This document shows positions 10,905-20,705 of a stretch of 25,566 nucleotides of DNA, one piece after another. The notes below the pieces were generated by a model. The model was given only the letters and a program-made list of their open reading frames with translations, was not told where the DNA came from and did no database searches. The stretch's first letter is position 1. Every line of letters begins with the position of its first letter. This DNA is from Plantago elongata (taxonomy: Eukaryota; Streptophyta; Magnoliopsida; Lamiales; Plantaginaceae), in the NCBI GenBank assembly GCA_036897095.1, contig JAYMSP010002207.1, positions 1 through 25,566 of the forward strand. The letters are read 5' to 3'. Made by a program: the position numbers and the translations under genes.

Positions 10905-11450
10905 CTTTAGACGAATTGTAATTTGTGCCAAGGGTCGTCAAGTTTAATCCTTTGTCCATTTACTATCATGCATTCCCTATATTTTCCTCAAATATCTCCA
11001 GGCTTGAGAAATTTGTTATAACTTCGTATGGCACATCCCATCTAGGAAGCTTACTTGTAAAGAAACATAAATGTGAATTTGAATTCCCGAGGTGGAACTC
11101 TTGACGGACGATCTCCTTATCATGATAACGCTTCGCCCTTCATTTCCAGAGCTTCACACTCTTGCACGTGCTATGTGACAATTCTGCAACTTCATTAAGT
11201 TGCAGAAACCCCGCTACTCCCGCTACTCCCATCCCATGTCCAAATTAAGTTTCATGATTGCCCACGCTCCTTGTTTTCAAGCTTAATTGGCGAGTGTACG
11301 TCATTCTTTTACGTACATAAGCTTGTAAGGAATTGTTCGCAAAATTATTTTGAAGCTACTCCAATGAACCCATAATGTGTTATCGAGCAAGATTACCTTG
11401 TTCCTTCTATTTGGTTTCACGGTTGTCTCTGGATATAATTTGAATGAATT
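10905..11450 (-). pseudogene. Relic of a Ty3/gypsy integrase C-terminal region (Athila/Tat-like)
   Basis: On the minus strand, with frame changes, several integrase landmarks of Athila/Tat-type gypsy elements appear in the right order. LLDNTLW (family: LDDALWAYRTAFKT) is at about 11370-11390; IPYKLMY (SPYRLVYGK) and GAWAIMKLN (KAYWAIKxLN) follow. FLQLNEVAEL (LQLNELEEL) is near 11179-11207, then KRYHDKEIVRQEFHLG (KRWHDxxIxxREF) at 11086-11133, and VNGQRIK (FKVNGQRLK) at 10943-10963. Stops lie between the blocks. No LTR, primer site or other pol domain was found nearby. This is an old, truncated insertion between the two host genes. The lineage call is by memory of the family motifs. Confidence 0.7.
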
Positions 11451-11701
11451 GCTCCGACTTGGAAGTATTCGGTATGCTCATGAACAAGAATAAACTATGC
11501 ATAATTGAATAATCAGTATATGTAACTGTGTCAATCTCAAGGTCGAATATCTTCTCTTGAACAGTGGAGGAAAAATGTTTTGAAAGACCATTTAGTAATT
11601 CTTTGTGTAACACAAAGGGTGGTCTAGTGAAATTAGAATTGCGCGTTTACATTGTATACCAAATATGCTACATGAGAAGAGAATTTGCAATAATAAATAG
11701 A

Positions 11702-11709
11702 TGATGATG

Positions 11710-11765
<56 letters not shown>
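11702..11765. repeat. ATA/TAA trinucleotide microsatellite
   Basis: Three ATG-type units run into about 18 uninterrupted AAT/ATA units. Long perfect trinucleotide tracts are usually variable in length between individuals. Confidence 0.95.
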
Positions 11766-11766
<1 letters not shown>

Positions 11767-12536
11767 TGAAATTTAAAAGAGGATGATGTCAGACGCGCAT
11801 ACTTTAATGGCTTGTACCATCGATCTATCTGGTAAAGTCAAGCAGCACCTCTCGGTCCGGTCGTCTCAGACTTTTGCAGGTCTTCTTGTTTCTACTCTAC
11901 CGTTGCATATGTCATATTAATCTATAAATCCAGGCCAAAGTGCTTGTGCACCGCAATATAAAATATCATTCATACATGTGAATTGTGAAATACTGATAAT
12001 TCATTAATTTCTTTTAAAATATTAGTAATATAATTATTCCGAGAGACCATATGTAAATAACTTAAAGAGTACACACACACATGCATATATATTATTAATT
12101 AAAACGTTTATGTTTTCAACACATTTTCACATTAAAAAGAAAACATTTTGTTTAGGGATTTATTAATCGCATAATGTATTTTACTAAATGCATGACACTT
12201 CCTAAAATATTACAAAAGTTATTTTAAATATTATAAACATAAAAATTAGTCCCGAAACTTATCTTATATTCCGTTTAACTTCAAGATACTTCAAAATTTT
12301 AAAAAATAATAACATTAACACAACACAATATTATACGAAAACAAAAAATTGTATCATACAATTATTTGTTAGACTATGACAACAATTCAAAATTTAAAGA
12401 AGTATATTTTTTTATAGCTTATATGTATTATTTATAATTATTTTATAACTTCCGAATATTCAAATATTTCACCAAAAATTAAAAAAAATGTCCTATATAA
12501 TGCTTGACAACCCTCAAAACTGCCGGAATAGCCTTC
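11766..12536. other. AT-rich intergenic DNA
   Basis: No gene, RNA or clear transposon is seen. A short ACACACAC tract lies near 12071-12080, next to ATATAT runs. Confidence 0.5.
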
Positions 12537-12715
12537 CAGCACTCTTGGGGACTGCCCAGCCAGCCTGTTTAAACAGCCTTGAGGGCTGAATAGCTTATAT
12601 GGCAGCACTAAGGGTTGTTAGACAGCCTTGAGAGCTGATAGCGGGCTGGCCTAGCAGCCCTAAGGGTTGTTAGACGGATTGTTTTGGCAGCACTCAAGGT
12701 GGCCAAACAATCCAT
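12537..12715. repeat. 49-bp tandem repeat in a GC-richer island
   Basis: Two diverged copies begin at 12573 and 12622 with ACAGCCTTGAG(G/A)GCTGA and both end in CTAAGGGTTGTTAGAC, so the period is 49 bp. Partial related segments flank them (GCAGCACTCAAGG near 12687; AGCACTCTTGGGG near 12537). The island is clearly richer in G+C than its surroundings. Its origin is unknown to me. Confidence 0.7.
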
Positions 12716-13134
12716 TTTGTGAGTTTAAAAAGAAAATCTGTAATTAAAAATATTGATTTGGTGTGTACAACATTTGATTACATTTGTATTTATTTATTTA
12801 TAACGTTTATCTTAAATTTTAATTACGATGGTTTGAAAATCATAACCACTCTAGTGTTGTTCGATTATGTTCGTTTGAAGATCTAAATAGAAAGACGCAA
12901 TTAGAGAGTTGAATTGTATAAATAAAAGTGTTTTTTTGATTAAAATTGTAGTATTTTAAAGTTAATGGGTTATTTCATAAATTACTGTAATTTTGAGTTG
13001 ATTTGTAATATGTTAAAATTATGTCATGCGTTTAGTAAAAAGAGTCATGTGTTTAACATTCCTGTTTATTGACGTTCTTATTCATAATATTAATATAAAA
13101 AGATAGGCATATAAATATCTTATCGGAACCATCA

Positions 13135-13709
13135 GGCCATCTTCAATAGTGATGGCTCATGACGCGTCGTCACGCATTTTTTATGCAGTGATGGTGATGC
13201 ATCGTTGTCACGTCGTCGATACGTTATGAATTTTTTAAATTTTATTATTATTATTTTTTATATTTTTGTTTACATATTATTCATATTATAAGAGTGCTTA
13301 GATGTTGAAATGAATAAAATTGCATTTTAAAGTCGCTTTATAATTTTTCAAGGTTCAAAATTTAAATTTTTTTATTTTTTATAAAACATATTTAACATAT
13401 TATAATAGTGTTTAAAAGTCAAAATTATTAAAATTGTATTTTTAGATGTTAAATTACAATTTTAAGTTTAATTAAGAGTGAAAATGAGTCCGAGATGGAA
13501 TGATCTAAAAATAGTAAAAAATGGTCTATATTTGTAGATATCGAAGAGACGAATCTATTAGTGATTTTTATTTATATTTTATATTTTTATTTTTCGAGTT
13601 ATTTGTGTTTGAAATTAGATAAAATATAAAAAATAATTTTAAAAAAAGAAAATGGGTGGGACACTTGTCAGCAGTAGATTAGCCACTGCCAAGCAGCCAA
13701 GATGCGCCT
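13135..13709. mobile_element. Candidate MITE with degenerate terminal inverted repeats
   Basis: The left end reads GGCCATCTTCAATAGTGATG. The right end, GCCACTGCC...AAGATGCGCCT at 13682-13709, resembles its inverse with gaps. The core is AT-rich and non-coding. Plant PIF/Harbinger MITEs often have ends of the CCATC-TCAATGGTGATG kind, but no 3-bp target-site duplication is evident and the match is weak. Confidence 0.3.
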
Positions 13710-14120
13710 AATGATGCGTGTTGGGTCCATACGGCAACGACAAAGTATTTATAAAAAATAGAGAAAGCTATTTAGGTAAATTTACTTTTGTAATGTAACA
13801 GTAAGATAATGATATTCACATCATTAAAAAAATATACATGAGTTATTGTATTATTGATGGTTGTAGGAAATATATTCTAAACCCAAGTTTCATTAATTCA
13901 AGGAAATTAAGTATAAAGTTTATGATGAAAATATAGTGTAATAAACTGTAAACATTTTACTATATTAGCTTGGATATTTTAGAGAGACCATGATGTAATT
14001 TTGAGTGTGAAATACTGTCGTAATTGGGTTGTTAATTTCTCTGGAATAAGAGTGAGAAAGCAAGAAAAAGGAAAAGGGCGGGCAAGATGAAAATGATGGA
14101 TAGAAAATTGGCCTCCCATT
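13710..14120. other. AT-rich upstream region of the BIR1-like gene
   Basis: No ORF or repeat recognised. Confidence 0.45.
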
Positions 14121-14292
14121 TTGACCCAGTTTATGACACACCACACCAATATAAATGTATATAAATAATAATTAATTTTTGATAAGAGTAGAAAGAAATA
14201 CTAATAAATAATAATAATGGAGAAGCTGGTGGTACCAGTAGAAATAGTAGAATGCTAAAAAGTCTCAAACCATTTTATACTATATACTATAC
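14121..14292 (+). promoter_or_regulatory. Probable promoter of the BIR1-like gene
   Basis: A TATA-like stretch (TTTATACTATATACTAT) lies at 14274-14290, about 220 bp before the leader-intron donor, which would place the start of transcription near 14310-14330. A W-box core (TTGACC) sits at 14121-14126; WRKY factors bind such sites in defence genes. The TATA call is moderate. One W-box can occur by chance. Confidence 0.45.
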
Positions 14293-14509
14293 TTGATACT
14301 TGAATGAATATCAATATCTCCTCCTCAGTCAAGTCTAAGGTCTTCCATTGAAACATCAATCAAAGATCCAGCATTTCTCTCTCAAAACACCTCACAATCT
14401 TTCATTTTTCTACTGCTACTTCCCTTTGCTTCTCCACTTGTGTTATTCAAGATTATTTCTGCTGCCGTCCGTCGACCAGTTTCCACAATACCGATCTTTT
14501 CTCTACCTG

Positions 14510-15094
14510 GTAAAGCCTTTTCTGGTTACTGTATGCTTCTGTACTTGTTAATTCCTTTATTTTGCTTGTTTGTTCTAGTATATTTGAACTGGGTTCGTTT
14601 GTTTTTGCTTGTTAGCTGAATTTTAGGCATCAATTTTATGTTTTCTTGATTTGTTTATATTGGGTGCTTTTGATGTGTGTATCTGTTTGATTTGATTTGT
14701 ACTTGTAGTAGATCTTTGTCTGTGTGTTCTTCTTTCTGTCATCTGTTTGATAGCAATTGGTTATCCTGTTTAGGGTTTATGCTGGTGTTTGTTAGCAATT
14801 AGTTTTCCTATTAAAATACTCTAGTTATTAAAGCATCTCTCATACTTTAAAAAATGCTGAGTTGTAATTATGTAAATGTTCCAGTAATTTGTGAATGGTC
14901 TTCATGAAATTTGTAAGCTATTGGAGTTTATGACTTCAAGTATTTGCCTGTTTTGGTGTGGTGATTTCCTGTGCAACAAGCACTTTATACATGCTGGTGC
15001 CTTTTCATTTAAGCCTGTTAACAAAGTTTTCTGGTCTAATATACAAATTGAAATGATGTTGGTGATTTTGATTGGGTTTACGTTATCGTTTCAG
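14510..15094 (+). other. Leader (5' UTR) intron of the BIR1-like gene
   Basis: Donor CTACCTG|GTAAAG at 14510 and acceptor ATCGTTTCAG|GAATC ending at 15094 define a 585-bp T-rich intron. The upstream exon (about 14315-14509) is CT-rich and contains no ATG, as expected for a leader. Small open stretches inside the intron (for example around 14891-15109) are not genes. Confidence 0.6.
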
Positions 15095-15105
15095 GAATCT
15101 CAACA

Positions 15106-15135
15106 ATGAGGCTTGTCATGTCACAGACGCTTTGA
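15106..15135 (+). CDS. Upstream ORF in the BIR1-like leader (9 codons)
   Basis: ATG at 15106 opens a 9-codon frame (MRLVMSQTL) that stops at 15133-15135, 31 nt before the main ATG at 15167. A second ATG at 15118 is in the same frame. Position -3 of the first ATG is A, a better context than that of the main start (C at -3, G at +4). If translated it would lower initiation on the receptor frame. Alternatively, a one-base change may have separated an older start from the main frame. Confidence 0.5.
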   Translation: MRLVMSQTL

Positions 15136-15166
15136 CTTCATTCTAGTTATCACTTATTTGTTGCTT

Positions 15167-17513
15167 ATGGCTGTTCTTATCTTCACATGGCCGGCTTGGA
15201 TAAGTATTCTTGCATGGCTTCTTGTTCCCAGTTCCCTGGGCCAAGCAACTAATTCGGATATTGACTGTCTCACATCCATTAGAGATACTTTGGAGGACCC
15301 TCAGAATTCTTTAGCATCATGGAACTTCAATAATGGTACTCCGGGCTATATCTGTAGGTTTACTGGAATTCAATGCTGGCATGATGACGAGAACAGGGTC
15401 TTAAATTTACGATTAGGGGACATGGGACTTCGAGGCGAATTTCCACAAGGCCTTGTCGGTTGCTCCTCCATGACAGGCTTAGACCTTTCAAATAACAATC
15501 TACGGGGAAACTTACCAGATAATATCTCTCATGTGATTGGCTTTGTCACTAACCTCGATCTGTCCTCAAATCAGTTCTCCGGAGAGATACCTGTGAACAT
15601 TGCGAACATCACTTTCCTGAATACTCTACGACTGGATAACAACCGATTTTCTGGTCAAATTCCCTTACAGATAGGTCAACTTGGCCGATTGAACACATTT
15701 TCTGTTTCAAATAACCAATTGAGTGGGCCAGTTCCTGGGTTTATTAATGCTACCGGCATTACGGCAGCCGACTATGCCGGTAATCCAGGGCTGTGTGGTA
15801 GGCCCTTGGATGATTGTCGATTTTCCTCAAGCAGAGGGCGCACTCCTGCATTTATTGGAGCTGCTGTTGGTGGGGTGTGCATTGGTGCTTTGTGTCTTGC
15901 CCTTGGTATGTTCTTCTATATGCGCAGGATGTCTAAAATGAAGAGGCAAGGTGATCCCTTGGGCAACAAATGGGCAAAGAGTATCAAGGGTGCTAAGCGT
16001 ATTAAGGCAAGATTAACTTATCCTTCAAAACTCTTAACTCAACCTTAAACACCTTCACTGTTTCTCATTACATAATTACCATTTGGATTGATCATTGGGT
16101 TGTTTGGTTGGTAGTTTATTTGGTTGTCTTGAGGTGTGGGCTGTACTTGTATCAGTTTAGACTTTGAAGTAATAACAAATAAGTTAGCCGCTGGAATTGC
16201 TCAGATATGATGCGTCTTTTGTGTGATGAAGGTTAAAGAGGTGAAATGTAAAAGACTGGTGAGAAACGATAAATGCTATGGAGTTAAATTTGTTGTCATT
16301 TTTTATCCATCTTTTAAGTCGAAAACAAAGTAAATAATGTTTGAACCCTAAAAGTCAAACCTATCAAGTCTTACTGTCTTTCATAAACAGTGTCAATAGC
16401 TCTCTAATTTGATGTTCTTAGTTCGAGCAAACATTTTTTTTCTTCATATTATCTATGAAAGAATGACATCTAAAAGTTGTATCTTCTGTTTTTCAGCTAT
16501 CGATGTTTGAGAAGTCAGTTTCAAAGATGAGCCTGGGTGATCTCATGAAGGCCACTAAGGACTTCAGCAATGAAAATATAGTTGGCACAGGAAGAACTGG
16601 AACAATGTATAAGGCTGTACTTGAAGACGGAACCTCTTTTATCGTAAAGAGATTGCAAGATACTCAACACTCTGAAAAAGAATTCATGTCAGAGATGGCC
16701 ACTTTAGGAAGCGTAAAGCACCGCAATTTGGTTCCACTTCTTGGGTTTTGCACGACCAAGAAGGAAAGACTCTTGGTATACAAGTACATGGCAAATGGCA
16801 CCCTACACGATAAGCTTCATTCTGTAAGTGAAGGTGGCAAAACTATGGACTGGCCGGTGAGGCTTAAAATCGGGATTAGGGCAGCAAAAGGGTTTGCATG
16901 GCTCCACCATAATTGCAACCCACGTATAATACATCGAAACGTCAGCTCAAAGTGCATTTTACTTGATGAGGATTACGAGCCTAAAATATCTGATTTTGGG
17001 CTCGCTCGGCTCATGAATCCAATGGATACGCATTTGAGTACGTTTGTGAATGGTGAATTTGGGGACTTGGGTTATGTTGCCCCAGAATACGCTAGAACCC
17101 TTATGGCCACTCCTAAGGGAGATGTTTACAGTTTTGGCGTTGTGCTTTTGGAATTGGTAACAGGTGAACAGCCTACTTACGTGACTAAAGCCCCAGAAAG
17201 TTTCAAGGGAAATCTAGCTGAATGGATATCGGAGCTGTCTGGTGCCTCTAAGCTTCATGATGCAATCGATACGACATTGGTTTCAAGAGGATATGATGCC
17301 GAGCTTTTCCAGTTTCTTAAAGTTGCTTGTAGTTGTGTATTGCCAGGTCATAAGGAGAGACCTACCATGTTTGAGGTGTACCAGCTGTTGAGAGCGATTG
17401 GACAACGTTATGATTTCACAACTGAAGATGATATCATGGTGCTGTCTGATACAGTGAATAATGATCCTCTAGTGGAACTTATTGTTGCTCGAGATGTTCT
17501 CCAAATCGAGTGA
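15167..17513 (+). CDS. BIR1: LRR receptor-like kinase, BIR1 type
   Basis: A plasma-membrane receptor-like kinase. Arabidopsis BIR1 binds BAK1 and restrains cell death and immunity. Exons 15167-16006 and 16497-17513 join in phase 0 to 618 aa, close to the 620 aa I recall for Arabidopsis. Signal peptide about 1-27 (ends SSLGQA); N-cap of the LRR region 30-70; about five LRRs 75-195; C-cap CGRPLDDC at 210-217; membrane span about 229-251; then the kinase. Visible kinase residues: P-loop GTGRTG 310-315, Lys331, HRN 426-428, DFG 446-448, APE 475-477. The catalytic-loop Asp is Asn428 (codon 16938-16940), as I recall for Arabidopsis BIR proteins. The juxtamembrane block WAKSIKG and the C-terminal ELIVAR point to BIR1 rather than BIR2 or BIR3. 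The start at 15167 is the only in-frame ATG after the stop at 15107-15109 and gives a normal signal peptide. Exon 1 appears to end at a GC donor. Confidence 0.92.
16007..16496 (+). other. Probable GC-AG intron of the BIR1-like gene
   Basis: The acceptor TTTTTCAG|CTATCG ends at 16496 and leads into the kinase exon. On the left no GT donor keeps the frame: the nearby GT sites checked (in AAGCGTATT, AAGGGTGC and AGAGTATC) all lead to an immediate TGA. The sequence ATTAAG|GCAAGA at 16004-16012 fits the known GC-donor consensus and keeps phase 0, joining ...AKRIK to LSMFEKS. Without splicing, the frame ends at 16046-16048, before the kinase. Confidence 0.75.
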
Positions 17514-18216
17514 AATCCAGACAAGGTATTATGGTCAGTAAAATCATAACCATGTGTAATTATATGCTGCTGTTGTATTGTAGTGATTTTGGTTTTTAAT
17601 TTAGATAAAGCATTATTAGCTGCTGTTCCATGAATTGAACTCTGGTAAACTTGATTAGCTCAAGTCACAGTGATTTAAACATGTTTGTTCTGCTGTGTAT
17701 AGTTGTGCTCTATTTATTCAATACTTACCAGGGACGCAAACAAGCGTATGCATTAGACACCACCATCTCATCTTGGGGAGTAGATTCACCAGTTTGTGTC
17801 AGCTATGAGTTGTTTGCCATACGCATGTGTGTGTTCTTCAGTTCGTTAGAAATGCATGTTGCTTTTCGGTTCCTACCGTATTGTGCATAGATATATTGTA
17901 CCAGATGCATAAATGCGTTCTGCTACTAAACACGTCAAGGCATAAGAAACAGTTAATGTTCTGGTTTCCGTTCCAACTTTCTTTTACAGCACCCTAATTT
18001 CAATGTTGAATGGAAGACGTTTTTATATGAATTTGATCCGCACCACGAACCGGCTCTAGCGAGCACAAGTGTAGACGGAAGGCATAATTATAACCCAAAT
18101 TATCTATTTTATTTACCTTATTTAATTATTCAGTTATTTCTGTTAATTTGGTTCAAGATCGTGGATTATGAATAAAGGCCCACGACCCGTAGAATAGGAG
18201 AGCAGGCCCTTGACCC
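17514..18216 (+). other. 3' flank of the BIR1-like gene and intergenic DNA
   Basis: This holds the 3' UTR. A GTATTATGG donor-like site near 17526 and an acceptor-like TTACCAG near 17730 could make a 3' UTR intron, but this is weak. No further gene is seen; the open stretch at 17651-17890 has no protein-like features. Confidence 0.4.
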
Positions 18217-18262
18217 GAATAAACCTTAGAAGAGCAACTGAATAAATCTTAGAAGATCAACT
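18217..18262. repeat. 23-bp tandem duplication
   Basis: Two adjacent 23-bp copies (GAATAAA(C/T)CTTAGAAGA followed by (G/T)CAACT), at 18217-18239 and 18240-18262, differ at two positions. Confidence 0.85.
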
Positions 18263-18969
18263 GGTATACAAATTAAGAACCTTAGTTGTATTTCAGTAGT
18301 TATTATGGATGAAGTTACTTTACCGGTGAAAATCATGCAACATCGTCGAAAGGTGTGAGACTATCTTGCGAGAATCTTTCTCTTGTAAGTGATTCCTTCT
18401 CTTCTTCTCTAATTCGTGACAAGATGATTTTAAAGGCCGTTTCAACAAACGAATTGCTCAGTAATTCGTACGATGAATTACCTATGGAAAGTTACATTCC
18501 ATCACAATTATACCGGGAAGATGAAAGTTTAGAATAACTATGGGCTGTCAGTGAGGGCCAATATTGTCTAAATTTGTATTTTACTACAAATAATATTTTT
18601 AGCTGAAATTAAAGAATATTGTAACTCGGAGAGTTCTAAGTTCATATATATTATAACCCCTATTTTTGTGTTGTGTGTGAAGTGTAATGACAAATCAAAA
18701 GATTTAAGGTATGATTGATATATCTTTTAAGGTATGATTGATATAGATTTTGAATGGAGAAAAGTCAATTTAAATTGCAACTTAGAGCTACTTGAATTAA
18801 AATTTGGGGAGTCTTGTTTGTATGCGTTGAAGTTTGAACCCAAGTGGAATACATTTTATCTGCATTTGTTTCTGTTTCTAAGAAAAAGTTTTTATTGTAT
18901 TTGTGTTTGATATTGACTCTATTTTTTCAACTCAGACTTCTATGCCGGAAGGTATAGATGATTAGTGAG
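18263..18969. other. Intergenic, with a 19-bp direct repeat
   Basis: A 19-bp sequence starting TTTAAGGTATG occurs exactly twice at 18703-18721 and 18726-18744, 23 bp apart. The open stretch 18355-18537 (60 codons, GTG-led) does not look like a gene. Nothing else seen. Confidence 0.5.
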
Positions 18970-19110
18970 CTGATTGGGTTGGCATTTAAATGCTCCCTTT
19001 TGGCTCAATGAACAATAATTTGGTCTAAAATACACTTTAAATACCTCCATTTCAATTTTATTCCTAAAATAATTTTACTAAAATTCCCTTTCAAATGCCA
19101 TGCCAATCAG
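18970..19110. mobile_element. 141-bp MITE with 20-bp terminal inverted repeats
   Basis: The left end 18970-18989 (CTGATTGGGTTGGCATTTAA) and the reverse complement of the right end 19091-19110 (CTGATTGGCATGGCATTTGA) match at 17 of 20 bases. The interior is AT-rich and non-coding. No convincing target-site duplication is visible, so the family is not assigned. Confidence 0.65.
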
Positions 19111-19658
19111 ATGGTTATTAAAGAAAAATTAAACCAATTTACTTGCCTATGGTCGGTTTTTATAATTATAAAATGAGGTTTATATGCAAGATTTACGATT
19201 AGTTTTTCAGTTTCATAATTTTTTTTTATAAATTGTTTGTTATGGAATGCGTAGCTTCTTAAACAAGCTAGTTGATTTGAGAAGCTAATCAAGTTAACTT
19301 GTTGAAAAAGAATCTACCAGCTCAGTTACCAGTTAACTTTTGAACTACTAACTTTTCAATTAATTTTATTAAACAGAACTTATTTTTCTAACCCGCTGTG
19401 ATTCGGTTGGGTGATAATAACAACGGATGGTTTGTGTTCGGATTGGTGGGTGGAGATATAAGGGAAAACTATCCTGTCTAAATTACATAATCAACAATGA
19501 TTTATGAACAAAGTTAGAAAGTAGCTAACCATGAAAAAATTAAGGTGGGAAACTGAAAGTTCAAACAATCATGTAGCTAGACTGGTGTAATATAAGAGAT
19601 AATAATGTGAATCGTAAAATGTATAAAGTAATTTAATAAGATATTAAGATACATAAAA
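19111..19658. other. AT-rich intergenic DNA
   Basis: Nothing recognisable. The open stretch 19107-19292 on the minus strand is not gene-like. Confidence 0.5.
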
Positions 19659-20150
19659 TTTAACTCAAGTTTACTTCTTTTTTTTTCTTTTTATGAAACG
19701 ATAACTTTTTATTAATATAATATTAAAAATACAAGTGATACTTTGAACGAACAATTAAAAAAGAAATAAAAACCTTTAAGACACACCATCCAAACCATCA
19801 ATTAAATCCTAAACCACATATAGAATGTCAACAAAAAAACTACATCCATAGATTTACAAACCAAGACCAAAACCAATGTCAAAATATGCCTCAAAATCCA
19901 TAACGATCAACTGATTCCATCCATCTCCTCATGTCATCTCCATTGAACTGAATCTCAAAATCATAAAAAATTATATATTTATATAAAATTCACCGTCAAA
20001 TTATTAAGTATATTGGTAGTGTCTGTTATACCGAATTGTAGTTTAATATACGTACGTATCTATCGACCCTTATAATTTTAAGATTAATATTTAATAGTAT
20101 CTGGACACGTACGCATATCCTCTTTCCTGTTCGTTTAACTCAAGTTTACT
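19659..20150 (-). mobile_element. Truncated non-LTR retrotransposon with perfect 17-bp target-site duplications
   Basis: The 17-bp sequence TTTAACTCAAGTTTACT occurs exactly at 19659-19675 and 20134-20150. Directly after the left copy is a T-rich run (TCTTTTTTTTTCTTTTT), which on the minus strand is an A-rich tail, preceded there by AATAAAAAGTTATCGTTTCA, a LINE-like 3' end. A long target duplication, a tail at one end and no terminal inverted repeats are the marks of target-primed reverse transcription. The insert itself is 458 bp (19676-20133), lacks an ORF, and is probably a 5'-truncated LINE; a SINE is the alternative. Confidence 0.85.
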
Positions 20151-20384
20151 AATCTCTCATTCCTGTTCATTTGACACGTTCTTTTCAGTGTTGTTTTTAT
20201 GAAAGCAAATCATTTGTTGTTTGTTTGTTGTTAGAGAGAGTTATTATAAAGCATGGAGAAAGTCTCCTTATCCAAGAGTCAAATTTTTATGGATGGGAGC
20301 AAATTTTTTAAGAGTAAAATGAGTAAAGTATAAGATGTTATAATATTTGTTTTTGTAAAAGTAAAGTAGGAGATAATTGTAATT
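20151..20384. other. AT-rich intergenic DNA
   Basis: No feature recognised. Confidence 0.45.
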
Positions 20385-20705
20385 ATCATTTAACATTTTA
20401 TTATAAGCCCCATTCAGTATGAAATAATTATATATTAATAAGAATCATTTAACATTATATTACAAACATTATTCAATGTGAAACAAGCATCGTATTAATA
20501 AGCATCATTTAACATTATATTACAAGCATAATCCAATATGAAAGAATCATCGTATTAGTACTGCAAACATCATTTAACCTTACATTACAAGAACCATATA
20601 ATACAAGCATCAAATAGAAACAAGCACCATATTAGTACTAGATGCATCATTTATCATTAATTAACAAGTATAATACAATCATGACGAAACAAGCATCATA
20701 TTATT
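20385..20705. repeat. Degenerate minisatellite, about 60-bp unit, five copies
   Basis: Units beginning ATCATTTAACATT occur at 20385, 20444, 20504, 20569 and 20646, spaced 59, 60, 65 and 77 bp. Each carries TTACAAGCAT-, AATATGAAA- and CATCGTATTA-like blocks. The two left spacings are the most regular. Just to the right (20751-20785), AGATGCTTGTTTTA is the inverse of the AAACAAGCATC block, so part of the array could fold back. Confidence 0.8.

Noticed and set aside
11182..11207. Perfect 11-bp inverted repeat with a 4-nt loop, like a terminator or small-RNA hairpin
   Set aside because: It coincides with the FLQLNEVAE codons of the gypsy integrase relic, where a LQLNE motif is expected; the symmetry is probably chance.
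15106..15120. ATG at 15106 or 15118 as the start of the BIR1-like protein
   Set aside because: Both are in another frame and stop at 15133-15135; the in-frame ATG at 15167 gives a normal signal peptide and family length.
18355..18537. 60-codon open stretch after the BIR1-like gene
   Set aside because: GTG-led, short, and no recognisable motif; the nearby tandem duplications point to non-coding DNA.
19659..20150. Solo LTR
   Set aside because: A 17-bp target duplication and an A-rich tail fit target-primed insertion; an LTR would leave a duplication of about 5 bp and have TG...CA ends.
20385..20705. CRISPR-like array
   Set aside because: Units are degenerate with uneven spacing and no distinct spacers, and this is plant nuclear DNA.
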